NCBI GenBank assembly: GCA_030145845.1
Contig: JAIXHJ010000011.1
Coordinates: 1 to 64,000 of the forward strand
DNA: 64,000 nucleotides
Direction of reading: 5' to 3'
From: Pseudomonadota bacterium
Lineage (GTDB): Bacteria; Pseudomonadota; Gammaproteobacteria; Pseudomonadales; Oceanobacteraceae
A program made the position numbers and the translations under genes. Shown piece after piece: positions 39,314 through 48,809 of the stretch. Each line of letters opens with the position of its first letter. Within the stretch, counting starts at the first letter, position 1. The notes under the pieces are model-generated. The model was not told the DNA's origin. It was given only the letters and a program-made list of their open reading frames with translations, and searched no databases.

Positions 39314-40453
39314 TCAGGAGAACATACGGGCAAAGAAGAGCTTAATACTGCCCCATAAACGACCAAAGAAACCGGCCTCTTCGACGTCGTTCAGGGCAAT
39401 CAGCGGCCTTTCCGCCTGCACCTCACCGTCCATGCTCAGGGTCAGTGTACCGACCACCTGACCTTTGCTGACCGGTGCTTCAATAAATTCATCGGTGGTC
39501 ATACTGACTTCCAGCTCACCTTTCATGCCCCGTGGCAGGGTCAGGTATAGCTGATCTTCAACACCGACGTTCACACTGTCGGCAGCGCCGAGCCAGACCG
39601 GATTGGTCTGCAGCACTTCGCCGCCGTCATAAACTTTGCGGGTTTCGTAGTAACGGAAACCATAGGCCAGCAGTTTCTGTGTTTCACGGGCCCGGGCTTC
39701 TTCACTGCGGGTTCCCATCACCACCGCCACCAGGCGGGTATTCTCACGCACTGCAGACGCCGCGAGACAGTAACCGGCGGCTTCGGTATGACCGGTTTTC
39801 AGGCCGTCCACTGACGGATCACGCCACAGCAGCTTGTTACGGTTCGGCTGGCGGATGTCGTTATACTCGTAATACTTTTCAGCGTACAGGGAGTAGTAGT
39901 GCGGATGATCCTTAATAATACGCAGTGACAGCGTGGCAAGATCACGGGCAGTGGTGTAGTGGTTATCCGCAGGCCAGCCGGTCGCATTCACGAAGTGTGA
40001 ATTGCTCATACCAAAACGTTCAGCAAACTGGTTCATCCAGCCGGCGTAGGCATCTTCGGAGCCGGCGAAGTATTCCGCCACGGCCACCGAGGCATCGTTA
40101 CCGGACTGCACGATAATACCGCGCAGCAGATCAATCAGCGGCACTTCGGTGCCAACGCGGACAAACATTTTTGATCCGCCTTTGCGCCACGCCTTCTCAC
40201 TGATCGGCACCATGGTGTTTTCACTGACATTGCCCAGCTCCAGTTCATGCACGGCAATATAACTGGTCATCAGCTTGGTCAGACTGGCCGGTGGCAGACG
40301 TTCATCGGCATTATGCTCAACCAGCACCGCGCCACTTTCCGCATCCAGCAGGATGTAGGCAGAAGCATCCAGATCGGGGGCTTTGGGAACAATCACCGCT
40401 GCACTGGCAGCCATGGAAACAACAGAAAATATCAGTAACAGAAAGGATCGCAT
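39314..40453 (-). CDS. dacA: D-alanyl-D-alanine carboxypeptidase (PBP5 type)
   Basis: A periplasmic DD-carboxypeptidase that trims peptidoglycan pentapeptides. Signal peptide MRSFLLLIFSVVSMAASA, active-site SxxK in PPASLTKLM, SxN in VQSGNDASV, KTG in DGLKTGHTEAAG. The C-terminal PBP5 beta domain and an amphipathic helix (FFGRLWGSIKLFFARMFS) tether it to the membrane. The ATG at 40453 (379 residues) gives the signal peptide. rlpA, its common upstream neighbour, is 14 kb away here. Confidence 0.94.
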   Translation of the reverse strand: MRSFLLLIFSVVSMAASAAVIVPKAPDLDASAYILLDAESGAVLVEHNADERLPPASLTKLMTSYIAVHELELGNVSENTMVPISEKAWRKGGSKMFVRVGTEVPLIDLLRGIIVQSGNDASVAVAEYFAGSEDAYAGWMNQFAERFGMSNSHFVNATGWPADNHYTTARDLATLSLRIIKDHPHYYSLYAEKYYEYNDIRQPNRNKLLWRDPSVDGLKTGHTEAAGYCLAASAVRENTRLVAVVMGTRSEEARARETQKLLAYGFRYYETRKVYDGGEVLQTNPVWLGAADSVNVGVEDQLYLTLPRGMKGELEVSMTTDEFIEAPVSKGQVVGTLTLSMDGEVQAERPLIALNDVEEAGFFGRLWGSIKLFFARMFS

Positions 40454-40602
40454 AACAGACTCTGGACCGTCAGAAAGACACGGGCGCGCATTGTAACACG
40501 CTGACTTATTTTTGCAGTCCGGTATGCAGGCAGAAAACGCCCGCCGCAACCGGCTTACGGAAAAGACTGCCCACAGGCAGCTGAGTTCCCTTTTTCTTCA
40601 AT

Positions 40603-40625
40603 AAAAAACCGGCCGCAGCCGGTTT
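40603..40625 (-). terminator. Terminator after the coiled-coil protein gene
   Basis: Stem AAACCGGC / GCCGGTTT with a four-base loop, followed by a T6 tract on the minus strand, 18 bases past the stop at 40644. Confidence 0.8.
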
Positions 40626-40643
40626 CTTTCTGTGGCCGGCCAA

Positions 40644-41735
40644 TCAGTCCCCGACCTTCCGTACCAGCGACACTTCGCGCGGTGGATGCAGGGTCACGAA
40701 TGGCTCGTCTGCCGCAGTCTCATAGCTGTGACGCAGGCGGAAGGTTTTATCCAGCCGGCGCAGACAAAGAGTCAGCCGCACGGTCAGCCAGCGGTAATCG
40801 GCTTTCTCCTGGGTATGCACCACCACCGAGGCATCATTATCAAGAATCGCCTGACACACGGGTCTGAGAGAGTCGGCGATGTCACGGTCACGCTCCGCCA
40901 GCTGTTGCGCGGATACCGGATAGGTGGCAATCGGCGCCGATTCCTCTTTTGCCTCTTCCCACATTTCCGTAACTTCTTCCTGCGCACCGGTGGTGGTATT
41001 CAGTGCCACAACCCGGGCCGCCGGCTTGCTGGCAGCGGGTTTTACCGCCGCCTGTTTTGCAACTGCCGGCGCCGTTACTTTTTTCTCGGCCGCTGCCAGA
41101 CGACGGGCTTCTTCCTGTTTCCGCGCCTGCTCAGCATCGGCACGGCGCTGGCGTTCTTCTTCCTGACGGCGCAGTTTTTCCTGCTCAGCCTGTTTTCTGG
41201 CGGCCGCGGCCTGACGCTGCTCTTCCTGCAGCCGCCGCTGACGCTCGGCTTCAGCCCGGGCTTTTTCTTTGGCGGCGGCCTGCGCCAGTTTACGCTGCCG
41301 TTCCAGTTCCGCTTTATCCGCACCACTGTCGGCGACTTTGGCAGCGACCGCCGGTGAACCACTGTAAACCTTATCGAGTTTTGCCTGGCTGTCTTCCAGC
41401 CCCGGAGTCAGACTGGCCACCAGCCAGACTTTATCGAGATAATCCTGCGCCTTCGTATATTCCTTCGCCGCCAGCGCCTTTTCCGCCAGTGCAACGTAGG
41501 CTTCCCCCCACTGATAAGTCAGCGGCACCACCCGGAAATCAAACGGCGCCTGTGCACGGAAGGCATCAATTTTTTCCAGCGCATTATTGCCGGCAGGACT
41601 GGACAGACGCAGAGCATCAATATCGGCTTTGATTCCGCTGAGCAGTTCATCGGGCTTCTGTTGTGCGGCATGCGCGGGTAACAGCAGAAAACAGGCAGCG
41701 AAAAGGATCAGTGAACGGGCGGACAGTGATTTCAT
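40644..41735 (-). CDS. Periplasmic coiled-coil protein of unknown function
   Basis: I do not recognise this 363-residue protein. It has a signal peptide (MKSLSARSLILFAACFLLLPAHA), a helical TPR-like region (about residues 30-125; AYVALAEKALAAKEYTKAQDY), a long Glu/Arg/Ala/Gln-rich coiled coil (about residues 140-220, similar to TolA-type stalks), an Ala/Pro/Lys linker, and a C-terminal domain of about 110 residues with two Cys (LRPVCQAI, RLTLCLRRL). The layout suggests an envelope-spanning spacer protein. It is monocistronic with a terminator. Low-complexity composition means homology searches must mask the stalk. Confidence 0.8.
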   Translation of the reverse strand: MKSLSARSLILFAACFLLLPAHAAQQKPDELLSGIKADIDALRLSSPAGNNALEKIDAFRAQAPFDFRVVPLTYQWGEAYVALAEKALAAKEYTKAQDYLDKVWLVASLTPGLEDSQAKLDKVYSGSPAVAAKVADSGADKAELERQRKLAQAAAKEKARAEAERQRRLQEEQRQAAAARKQAEQEKLRRQEEERQRRADAEQARKQEEARRLAAAEKKVTAPAVAKQAAVKPAASKPAARVVALNTTTGAQEEVTEMWEEAKEESAPIATYPVSAQQLAERDRDIADSLRPVCQAILDNDASVVVHTQEKADYRWLTVRLTLCLRRLDKTFRLRHSYETAADEPFVTLHPPREVSLVRKVGD

Positions 41736-41851
41736 AAGAAAGGCAGCTTATTCGTTGTTATCGTTTTAATAGGCACTATCAGGCTGGTAAGATGCAGAGA
41801 TTCGGCATCATATGTCAAGTTTCATCTGCTTTTTACCGGAGAAAACCCCTT

Positions 41852-42127
41852 ATGTGGCTGCGCGCCGGCTCCATCCTGTTTGCCCTTCCTGCCATTGTTC
41901 TGCTGAGCCTGTACGGCATCGAAATGTCCGCCATGACGGACTGCAGCCAGAGTGGCGGCCACTACGATTTTATCCGGCAGGTATGCAGCGCCAGCGAACA
42001 GCCGGCGATCAGTTATTATCAGCGTCATACCCTGCTGGTGAATCTGATGATGCTGGTCTCGGTGGCAGGCACCTTTGCCATGGTCTGGGGCATGCTTCTG
42101 CACGGTATGAGCCGCCCCAAAGACTGA
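41852..42127 (+). CDS. Small two-helix membrane protein
   Basis: A 91-residue protein with two hydrophobic segments (LRAGSILFALPAIVLLSLYG and LLVNLMMLVSVAGTFAMVWG) joined by a loop of about 40 residues with two Cys (TDCSQSGG, QVCSASE), probably periplasmic and disulfide-bonded. GGAG lies 11 bases before the ATG at 41852. I do not recognise the family. It is a plus-strand gene amid minus-strand genes; the opposite frame is a shadow. The amino acid pattern supports it being real. Confidence 0.65.
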   Translation: MWLRAGSILFALPAIVLLSLYGIEMSAMTDCSQSGGHYDFIRQVCSASEQPAISYYQRHTLLVNLMMLVSVAGTFAMVWGMLLHGMSRPKD

Positions 42128-42140
42128 CCGGCGACGGTTG

Positions 42141-42584
42141 TCAGCCGCAGCACTTCTTGAATTTTCTGCCACTGCCACACGGGCAGGAATCGTTACGGCC
42201 GGGAACGCAGCAGCTGAAAGCGGCCTGCCCGTCGAGATAACGCCAGAAACCATCCGCACCACGGCGGAAGCGTGATAATTCAGTCAGCTTCAGCCACTCG
42301 CTGCCTTCACGGAAATAAGCACTGAAATGCACCTGACCGTCATCCCCCTGCTCGGCAGCGGAATGAATTTCCAGCCGGTACCAGTAGGTATCGGCCGTCA
42401 GTTCCAGATCCGCCGGCCGGGTTTCTGCGTCCCAGCTGGCACGCAGATAATCCGCCAGCTCCATGGCAAACGCCGCATAACGCGAACGCATCAGTGCCTG
42501 CGGTGAGGCGGCCGGCTGGCCGTTATGCAGCGGCTGACAGCACTGACCATAATCCACACCGGAACCACAGGGGCAGGCCGGCAT
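42141..42584 (-). CDS. ychJ: YchJ-family SEC-C protein (UPF0225)
   Basis: A 147-residue protein with a zinc-binding SEC-C motif at each end: CPCGSGVDYGQCC and CPCGSGRKFKKCCG. The core (SPQALMRSRYAAFAMELADYL, FREGSEWLKLTELSRF) is the YchJ NTF2-like domain. The function is unknown; a role in proteostasis is suggested for SEC-C proteins generally. The ATG overlaps the stop of the DUF3549 gene (TAATG). Confidence 0.9.
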   Translation of the reverse strand: MPACPCGSGVDYGQCCQPLHNGQPAASPQALMRSRYAAFAMELADYLRASWDAETRPADLELTADTYWYRLEIHSAAEQGDDGQVHFSAYFREGSEWLKLTELSRFRRGADGFWRYLDGQAAFSCCVPGRNDSCPCGSGRKFKKCCG

Positions 42585-43609
42585 TACTGCAGTTCCCCGC
42601 TCTGACCACGGGCGGCGGCAAACAGCTTATTCACTGCCTCACTCAGCGCCTCGCTGCGCTCCGGCGAACCCAGCACCGCCATAAACTGCGGCCGCATGCC
42701 TGGCAACGTCAGCAGGTCAGCCACCAGCGCGTTGAAAGCGCCTTCTCCCTGTTCATTACGCACCAGACACTCCAGATAGTTCAGCAGCAGATTGCCGCGC
42801 AGGTCCGCCCAGCAGCGACTGCCGATGGCCGCCAGCAGTTCCACCGAGTGATGCTGCGGATGCTGCAGCATGGCCTGCAGCAGCAGCACGCGCTGATCGG
42901 CATTGCTGACGTGCGATAAAGCGCGGGCAAAAGCGGCCAGGTCGGCTGCGGTTGCACCGGCCGACACCACCGCCGACAGAGCGTCATTCAGTACCGTCGT
43001 CAGTCGCTGATCCGGGGCAACATTTTCCAGAAATCCCAGCAGGGCATTACGCGGCACCGCCGGCAGGTGCGGTACAGCCTGCCGCAGCAGGTCATTGTTG
43101 TGGTCTTCAGCGATCCCGGCGACCACTTCCGCCAGCCCCTGCAGACCCAGTTGCTGCCAGTTATCCCAGCCCATGTCACCGCTGAGATACGCCCGTGCGG
43201 TGGCGTAATAACGGGTTGGTTTCTGCTCCAGCGTCTGCAGCGCCAGCGCATGAAAATAAGCCATGCGGCCCGCATCCGGACGGTAGCTGCAGGGAGCGTC
43301 ACCGAAATCCTGATCCGGTGACGCCACAACCTTCAGCCAGTGCTGCAGAAAAGCATCGCGGGGGCCGGGTTGCAGCACATTCTGCTCGTCGAGCGGTAAT
43401 TTCAGAAACCAGATATTGTGCTTGCCCGGTTCTTCCGGTTTCCAGCTGAGCACTCCCAGCCAGGCATGCTTCAGGTAAGGCACCGGCCAGGGTTTGGCAA
43501 GATGTTCAAAGGAGTCAAACAGCTCCGCAGGTACTTCCTCAATCCTGCGCCCCATATCGAACACTTTCATGCGTGCGCCGCTTTCCGCGACCAGTTTGCC
43601 AATTGTCAT
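42584..43609 (-). CDS. DUF3549 family protein
   Basis: A cytoplasmic 341-residue helical protein of unknown function in the DUF3549 family of Pseudomonas relatives. Typical are MKVFDMGRRIEEVPAELF and WPVPYLKHAWLG. No catalytic motif is visible; the second half is Ala/Leu-rich and may be alpha-solenoid. The ATG at 43609 (MTIGKLVAESGARMKVFD) is preferred to one four codons earlier. It is coupled with ychJ. Confidence 0.82.
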   Translation of the reverse strand: MTIGKLVAESGARMKVFDMGRRIEEVPAELFDSFEHLAKPWPVPYLKHAWLGVLSWKPEEPGKHNIWFLKLPLDEQNVLQPGPRDAFLQHWLKVVASPDQDFGDAPCSYRPDAGRMAYFHALALQTLEQKPTRYYATARAYLSGDMGWDNWQQLGLQGLAEVVAGIAEDHNNDLLRQAVPHLPAVPRNALLGFLENVAPDQRLTTVLNDALSAVVSAGATAADLAAFARALSHVSNADQRVLLLQAMLQHPQHHSVELLAAIGSRCWADLRGNLLLNYLECLVRNEQGEGAFNALVADLLTLPGMRPQFMAVLGSPERSEALSEAVNKLFAAARGQSGELQ

Positions 43610-43771
43610 GCTTGCTACCATTCCGGACTGCTGTTGGCGCCGGCAGGAATATCGAACCGGCGGCAGAATAAAGGCGCGAGTTTATCAGTTTTTGACCGCC
43701 ACACGCGAAGCCAGCGGATTTTTTCGCTATCCTTGGCAGCAATATTCCGCAGGGTTGGAGACAGAAAAACC

Positions 43772-44011
43772 ATGGCTATCGTATTCGCCATTCTGGCTGG
43801 TGTGATTCTCGGCGCCGGCATCGCTGGTTACTGGCTGAGTCAGCGCTGGCAGGCGCAGGTCCGTGAGGCAGAAAAAGCGCTGCAGGAGATTGCCCGTCAG
43901 CATCAGCAGGAAAGCGACAACAGCCGGGCGCTGAAACAGCAGGTAGCGGATCTGACCTATCAGCTGAATCAGGCGAAAAATGAACTCCGCTCCGCCGGCA
44001 AAGGCGATTGA
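43772..44011 (+). CDS. Small membrane-anchored coiled-coil protein
   Basis: A 79-residue protein: one N-terminal membrane helix (MAIVFAILAGVILGAGIAGY) then a charged helix of about 55 residues with heptad-like spacing (EAEKALQEIARQHQQES). The layout recalls YhcB/DUF1043 or PilO-like stalks, but I cannot assign it. GGAG is 12 bases upstream of the ATG. It is convergent with the DedA gene, nine bases away. Confidence 0.65.
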   Translation: MAIVFAILAGVILGAGIAGYWLSQRWQAQVREAEKALQEIARQHQQESDNSRALKQQVADLTYQLNQAKNELRSAGKGD

Positions 44012-44019
44012 GCAACCGC

Positions 44020-44622
44020 TCAGCGGTAACGGTTAATCAGCCAGCTGACAGCAAAAGCCAGCAGCGTGGCGGCGCCCAGGGCGGATAACAGCAACCACAG
44101 CGGCACCCGCTCCAGCGCTTCACGGCCAAACCAGTACACCGGCAACAGATAGGCGGCCGACCAGGCCGCCGATGACAGCAGATTGACCCACCAGAACTGC
44201 CGCCGCGGCATATCACAGGCACCGGCCACCGCCGGCACCAGCGGCCGCAGCGGACCGATAAAACGGCCGATGGCAATGCTCATCACGCCATAGCGGGTAA
44301 AGAAATGATGTCCCCGCTCCAGCCACTGTGGGTGGCGCCGGAATATGCGCCAGTGGTGCAGACCATTGCGCGAAAAACGGCCGATATGGAAGCTCAGCCC
44401 ATCCCCGCACAAAGCCCCGCAGGCACCGGCCAGCCACCACCAGAGTGGCGCTACCGGTTCTGCCGCCGCCAGCAAAGTCAGCGCCACCAGGCCGGCAATG
44501 CCCGGAATCAGCAGACCGATCACCACCAGTGATTCTGTCAGTGCCAGCGTAAACACCAGCGCCAGCAGCAACGCCGGCCCGGCCTCATGCTGACTGAGAA
44601 AGGATTCCAGCAACAGGCGCAC
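44020..44622 (-). CDS. DedA family membrane protein
   Basis: A 200-residue inner membrane protein of the DedA/SNARE-associated family, members of which recycle undecaprenyl phosphate or move lipids. The family motifs ESLVVIGLLIPG, GALCGDGLSFHIGRF, FTRYGVMSIAIGRFIGPLRPLVP and FWWVNLLSSAAWS are clear, with about five membrane segments. It appears monocistronic and divergent from the methyltransferase gene. Confidence 0.92.
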   Translation of the reverse strand: MRLLLESFLSQHEAGPALLLALVFTLALTESLVVIGLLIPGIAGLVALTLLAAAEPVAPLWWWLAGACGALCGDGLSFHIGRFSRNGLHHWRIFRRHPQWLERGHHFFTRYGVMSIAIGRFIGPLRPLVPAVAGACDMPRRQFWWVNLLSSAAWSAAYLLPVYWFGREALERVPLWLLLSALGAATLLAFAVSWLINRYR

Positions 44623-44692
44623 TCCGTCAGATGGACTTGGTTAATAATTCTTCGTATGCTGCGGCCAACATAACAACAATAACAATCTGCTC

Positions 44693-45547
44693 ATGACCAC
44701 CAGCAATCCGCCCCCGGATACTTCCCGGATCAGCATCAGCGCGCACTATACCGGTTACGTCTGGTACCGGCATCAGTTGTCTGCCACAGCCTTTACCACC
44801 CTTACCGGCCGCATCGCCAACGCCTGTCTTACTCCTGTGAATGCCTTTCTGCGCCGGGTTGCCGGTGCCGGTATTGATACCTTTCTGCTGCAGCGCCATC
44901 TGGTGCTGGATCATCTGATCCGCCAGCTGATCGAACAGCAGGGAGTGGAACAGATTGTGGAAATCGCCGCCGGTCTGTCGCCACGCGGCTACCGCTTCTG
45001 CCAGCAGTATCCGCAGCTGCAGTACACGGAAGCCGATCTGCCGGGCATGGCCGGACGCAAGCGCCGGGTGCTGCAGCAGCTGCAGCCGGAGCAACGCCAC
45101 CGGGTCCGCAGCTGCAATATTCTGGCGGAGAGCGGTGACGATTCCATTGCTGCCCTGCTCGCTTCTCTCGATCCGCAGAAAAAAACCCTGATCATTACCG
45201 AAGGGCTGGTCAATTATTTTGAGCTGCCGGTTATCCGTACCGTCTGGGCCCGGATCGCCGGCGGACTGAAAACCTTCCCGCAGGGGTTTTACCTGACCGA
45301 CCTGTATCCGGATTTTGCTGACCACCCGTCTTACCGCTATGTCAAACTGGCCCAGAAACTGGTGGGATTTTTTACCCGCGGCGAATGGCCACTGCATTAT
45401 GCCTCAGACCACGAAATCCGCGCCGGATTCCTGGCCGATGGCTTCAGTGGGGTTGAGGTTCACGATCCGGCGGACTTTTATCAGCGGCTGGAGATGCCGC
45501 GCGCCCGCACCCGCACCCTGGTGCGGCTGATTCAGGCACAGGCCTGA
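44693..45547 (+). CDS. LCM-type class I SAM-dependent methyltransferase
   Basis: A 284-residue protein of the leucine carboxyl methyltransferase superfamily. ISISAHYTGYVWYRHQL at the start, the SAM-binding IVEIAAGLSPRGYRF and ADLPGMAGRKRR, and LIITEGLVNYF fit bacterial PPM1/LCM-like proteins of unknown substrate. The stop is one base before the end of the convergent GGDEF-like gene. The substrate cannot be guessed. Confidence 0.82.
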   Translation: MTTSNPPPDTSRISISAHYTGYVWYRHQLSATAFTTLTGRIANACLTPVNAFLRRVAGAGIDTFLLQRHLVLDHLIRQLIEQQGVEQIVEIAAGLSPRGYRFCQQYPQLQYTEADLPGMAGRKRRVLQQLQPEQRHRVRSCNILAESGDDSIAALLASLDPQKKTLIITEGLVNYFELPVIRTVWARIAGGLKTFPQGFYLTDLYPDFADHPSYRYVKLAQKLVGFFTRGEWPLHYASDHEIRAGFLADGFSGVEVHDPADFYQRLEMPRARTRTLVRLIQAQA

Positions 45548-45548
45548 A

Positions 45549-46535
45549 TCAGTCAGAAAAGGCGGCCAGCTGCAGACTGGTCCGCTTCTGTTTGCGCAGT
45601 TTTGCCAGCAGGCGTTTTTCCATATCGCGGCAGCCATCGCCGGCAAGATATCCCACCGCTGACGCGCTGACGGAAATCTCGGCAAAAGGTTTCCACGCCT
45701 GCTGCTGCAGGCTGCGTTTGATGCGCTCCATCAGCACAATGGCACCGTCTTCCGGACAGTTGGGCAGAATCAGAACAAACAGATCATCATTGAGGCGGAA
45801 AATATCATCGCCGGCACGGATCAGTTTCTGCGTGCGCTGGGTAAAGCGTGGCAGAAACTGCGACATCACCCGGTTACCGTGAATATCGATCAGCTGGCGG
45901 TAATCATCAATCGCCAGCCCGATCAGGCTGACACTCTGACGGGTATTTTCACTGCGCGCAATTTCACGCTCCAGCGTCTGGAAAAAATGCCGCCGGTTAT
46001 AGGCACCGGAAATCTGATCCGTCAGCGCCAGCCGTTTCAGTGACCAGCCCTTCAGCTGAGTCAGGTAAGCAAAACACCAGGCCGACCCCAGCAGCAGAGC
46101 ATAATTCACCCCGGTACGCAGTGCCGGCATAAAGCCGGATTCCAGCCACAGCAGAATCACCATCAGCAGCGCCACCAGAATATTGAACACCGTGGCCTGC
46201 AGCAGCGGCAGAGCAAAATAACTGAACAGTGGCAGGGCAAACAGGTAGTGCGTCATCAGCTGCGGATAATCCGGCAGCTGATACAGAGCCAGACCGGCCA
46301 CTGTCAGCACCAGCGGATAATTCACCCAGACAAAGCCATCGCGGTTGCGGTTGATGTATATAAAGATGGCGCTGAACACAAACGCCGGAATGGCGATGGC
46401 ATTGGTCAGCACCAGAGCATACAGGCCCTGACGGTACTGGTCGTACATCAGAATGGCGATCGCCAGCGCCGCCAGCAGATACAGCCCGGACTGCAGACGA
46501 GGCAGCAGCTCCTGCTGGGTCAGATCAGTGAGCAT
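45549..46535 (-). CDS. Membrane protein with degenerate GGDEF domain (second of pair)
   Basis: A 328-residue protein with about six N-terminal membrane segments (residues 15-165) and a C-terminal diguanylate-cyclase-like domain. The domain start ALTDQISGAYNRRHF is recognisable, but the active-site loop reads NDDLF where GGDEF is expected (within FRLNDDLFVLILP), so c-di-GMP synthesis is very unlikely. It may bind c-di-GMP or GTP or act as a partner. It overlaps the preceding gene by 11 bases; both have the same architecture, suggesting duplication and a heteromer. Confidence 0.85.
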   Translation of the reverse strand: MLTDLTQQELLPRLQSGLYLLAALAIAILMYDQYRQGLYALVLTNAIAIPAFVFSAIFIYINRNRDGFVWVNYPLVLTVAGLALYQLPDYPQLMTHYLFALPLFSYFALPLLQATVFNILVALLMVILLWLESGFMPALRTGVNYALLLGSAWCFAYLTQLKGWSLKRLALTDQISGAYNRRHFFQTLEREIARSENTRQSVSLIGLAIDDYRQLIDIHGNRVMSQFLPRFTQRTQKLIRAGDDIFRLNDDLFVLILPNCPEDGAIVLMERIKRSLQQQAWKPFAEISVSASAVGYLAGDGCRDMEKRLLAKLRKQKRTSLQLAAFSD

Positions 46536-47457
46536 GCAGACCTCCGGTGAGACGGCCGATCAGACTCTGCGGGTCATCATCCGGCTGGTAAGCCTCCGCG
46601 TGCAGTGGCAGACGCTGCAACAGACCGCTTTTATCGTCTTCCATGCAACGTTTCAGAGCCGCCGTTAACTGCTCCGCTGCAGCCTGGCCGCTGTCCGGCA
46701 TCACAATCACAAAGTCATCGTTATCAAGGCGGTAACAGGCATCGTATTTACGCAGGCAGCGGCGCAGTTTTTTTCCCAGATACACCAGCCGCTGTTCATA
46801 TTCTTCTTCTTTCAGCTCCCGCCAGTCATCCGGCGTGGCCACCGCCATCAGCATCAGGTCACTGCGCTGACGGTCGGCACGGGTCATTTCTTTGTTCAGG
46901 TCCAGCTGCAGCTGATATTCGTTGTACACCTGCGTCAGCGGATCGGTATTCACAATCTCGGTCAGTGCAGTATTGGTGCGTTCATTGATCAGCGCATACA
47001 TCACCGAGAAAGCGTAACAGGCAGCATAGGTAAACAGCACCTGCAGACGGTTGTAACTGCTGAAATCATCCAGCACCAGCAGTACCAGCACCACGCTGTA
47101 GGCAAAGGTAATGTAACTGGCGATACGGAACGGGAACAGGAAATAGGTATAAACCGGTACCAGATAAACCCAGTGGGCAACCTCTGAACTCTGATGCATC
47201 CCGAACAGAGTGAACACCAGCAGCAACCCGACCAGAAGCCACTCAGGATAAGGCGACGCCCGTTTCTTACGGCGCAGCAGAAGATAACCGGCATACAGCA
47301 CCAGTCCCAGGGAAAAACCGGCGGCAATCAGCGCAAACTGTTTCTTGTCTTCCAGCAGGTCGAGCGCCGCGATGACACTCAGACCCAGAGCCATCAGCAG
47401 GGAATAAAGAACCTTCACCTGCAGCATGACCAGATTATGAAACTGAACTTTTTCCAT
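46525..47457 (-). CDS. Membrane protein with degenerate GGDEF domain (first of pair)
   Basis: A 310-residue protein with about six membrane segments and a C-terminal GGDEF-like domain. [14 protein letters not shown] matches the domain's DPLTGLYNR start. The signature is DNDDF (within [13 protein letters not shown]), lacking both Gly of GGDEF, so cyclase activity is not expected. It is the upstream gene of an overlapping pair of like proteins. Divergent from proA. Confidence 0.85.
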   Translation of the reverse strand: MEKVQFHNLVMLQVKVLYSLLMALGLSVIAALDLLEDKKQFALIAAGFSLGLVLYAGYLLLRRKKRASPYPEWLLVGLLLVFTLFGMHQSSEVAHWVYLVPVYTYFLFPFRIASYITFAYSVVLVLLVLDDFSSYNRLQVLFTYAACYAFSVMYALINERTNTALTEIVNTDPLTQVYNEYQLQLDLNKEMTRADRQRSDLMLMAVATPDDWRELKEEEYEQRLVYLGKKLRRCLRKYDACYRLDNDDFVIVMPDSGQAAAEQLTAALKRCMEDDKSGLLQRLPLHAEAYQPDDDPQSLIGRLTGGLHAH

Positions 47458-47552
47458 TAAAGCGGAATCCTGCTTCTTCCCGGCGCGTTATCAATCATAG
47501 GTTCGTGTATACTAGCGCACTTTATGAGTTACTGACGGTTCAGGGTTTACCG

Positions 47553-48809
47553 ATGAACGTATCTGAGTATATGCAGACCCTGGGGCAGAACGCACGTGTT
47601 GCCGCGCGCGCCATGGCCCGGGCCTCCACCGAAGACAAAAACAAAGCCCTGCTGGCCATCGCAGACAGCATCAGCGAGCAGCGTGACCGGGTGAAAGCCG
47701 CCAACCAGCGCGATATGCAGCGCGGCCAGGAAAATGGTCTGGATGCCGCCCTGCTCGACCGCCTGGAACTGACCGATGAGCGCATCGACACCATGATCGA
47801 AGGCCTGCAGCAGGTCGCTGCGCTGGCCGACCCGGTGGGTGAAATCACCGATCTGAAATACCGTCCGAGCGGTATTCAGGTGGGCAAAATGCGCGTGCCC
47901 CTGGGGGTGATCGGTATCATCTACGAAAGCCGTCCGAACGTGACCATCGAAGCCGCCAGCCTGTGCCTGAAATCCGGTAACGCCGCCATCCTGCGTGGTG
48001 GTTCAGAAGCGATTGAAGCCAACCAGGCGCTGTCAGACTGCATCCGTGCCGGTCTGGAAAGCGCCGGTCTGCCCGCCACCGCAGTGCAGGTCGTGGAAAC
48101 CACCGACCGAGCCGCCGTGGGTGAGCTGATCACCATGCCGGAATATGTGGATGTGGTGGTACCGCGTGGTGGTAAAGGCCTGATTGAACGCATCAGCCGC
48201 GATGCCAAAGTCACCGTGATCAAACACCTCGATGGCATCTGCCACGTGTATATCGACGAGTTCGCCGACAAAACCAAGGCGGTGAACATCGCCATCAATG
48301 CCAAGACACACCGTTACGGCACCTGTAACACCATGGAAACCCTGCTGGTGCATCAGGCCGTGGCAGCCACCCTGCTGCCGGAGCTGGCTGCGGCCTACGC
48401 CGGACTGGGAGTGGAACTGCGCGGCTGTGCCCGCAGCGTGGACATTCTGAACGACATCACCAGCGCCACCGACGCCGACTGGGATACCGAATATCTGGCA
48501 CCGGTACTGGCTGTGCGTATTGTCGACAGCCTGGAGGAAGCCATGGATCACATCAACGACCACGGCTCCCATCACACCGATGCCATCGTGACCGAAAACT
48601 ACACCCTGGCGCGCCGCTTCCTGACGGAAGTCGACTCCAGCTCCGTGATGGTCAACGCCTCCACCCGTTTTGCCGACGGCTTTGAATATGGCCTGGGGGC
48701 TGAAATCGGCATTTCCACCGACAAAATCCATGCCCGTGGCCCGGTTGGCCTCGAAGGCCTGACCTCACAGAAATACGTCGTACTGGGTAATGGTGAAATC
48801 CGTAAATAA
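47553..48809 (+). CDS. proA: Glutamate-5-semialdehyde dehydrogenase
   Basis: ProA reduces glutamyl 5-phosphate in proline synthesis. [45 protein letters not shown] and [14 protein letters not shown] (catalytic Cys) are diagnostic. The length is 418 residues. The ATG at 47553 has AGGG seven bases upstream; an in-frame extension of 16 codons is not used. A TATACT -10 lies at 47508-47513 but no good -35. It heads the proA-nadD-rsfS-rlmH-mrdA-rodA-mltB-rlpA run; proB is elsewhere. Confidence 0.95.
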   Translation: MNVSEYMQTLGQNARVAARAMARASTEDKNKALLAIADSISEQRDRVKAANQRDMQRGQENGLDAALLDRLELTDERIDTMIEGLQQVAALADPVGEITDLKYRPSGIQVGKMRVPLGVIGIIYESRPNVTIEAASLCLKSGNAAILRGGSEAIEANQALSDCIRAGLESAGLPATAVQVVETTDRAAVGELITMPEYVDVVVPRGGKGLIERISRDAKVTVIKHLDGICHVYIDEFADKTKAVNIAINAKTHRYGTCNTMETLLVHQAVAATLLPELAAAYAGLGVELRGCARSVDILNDITSATDADWDTEYLAPVLAVRIVDSLEEAMDHINDHGSHHTDAIVTENYTLARRFLTEVDSSSVMVNASTRFADGFEYGLGAEIGISTDKIHARGPVGLEGLTSQKYVVLGNGEIRK

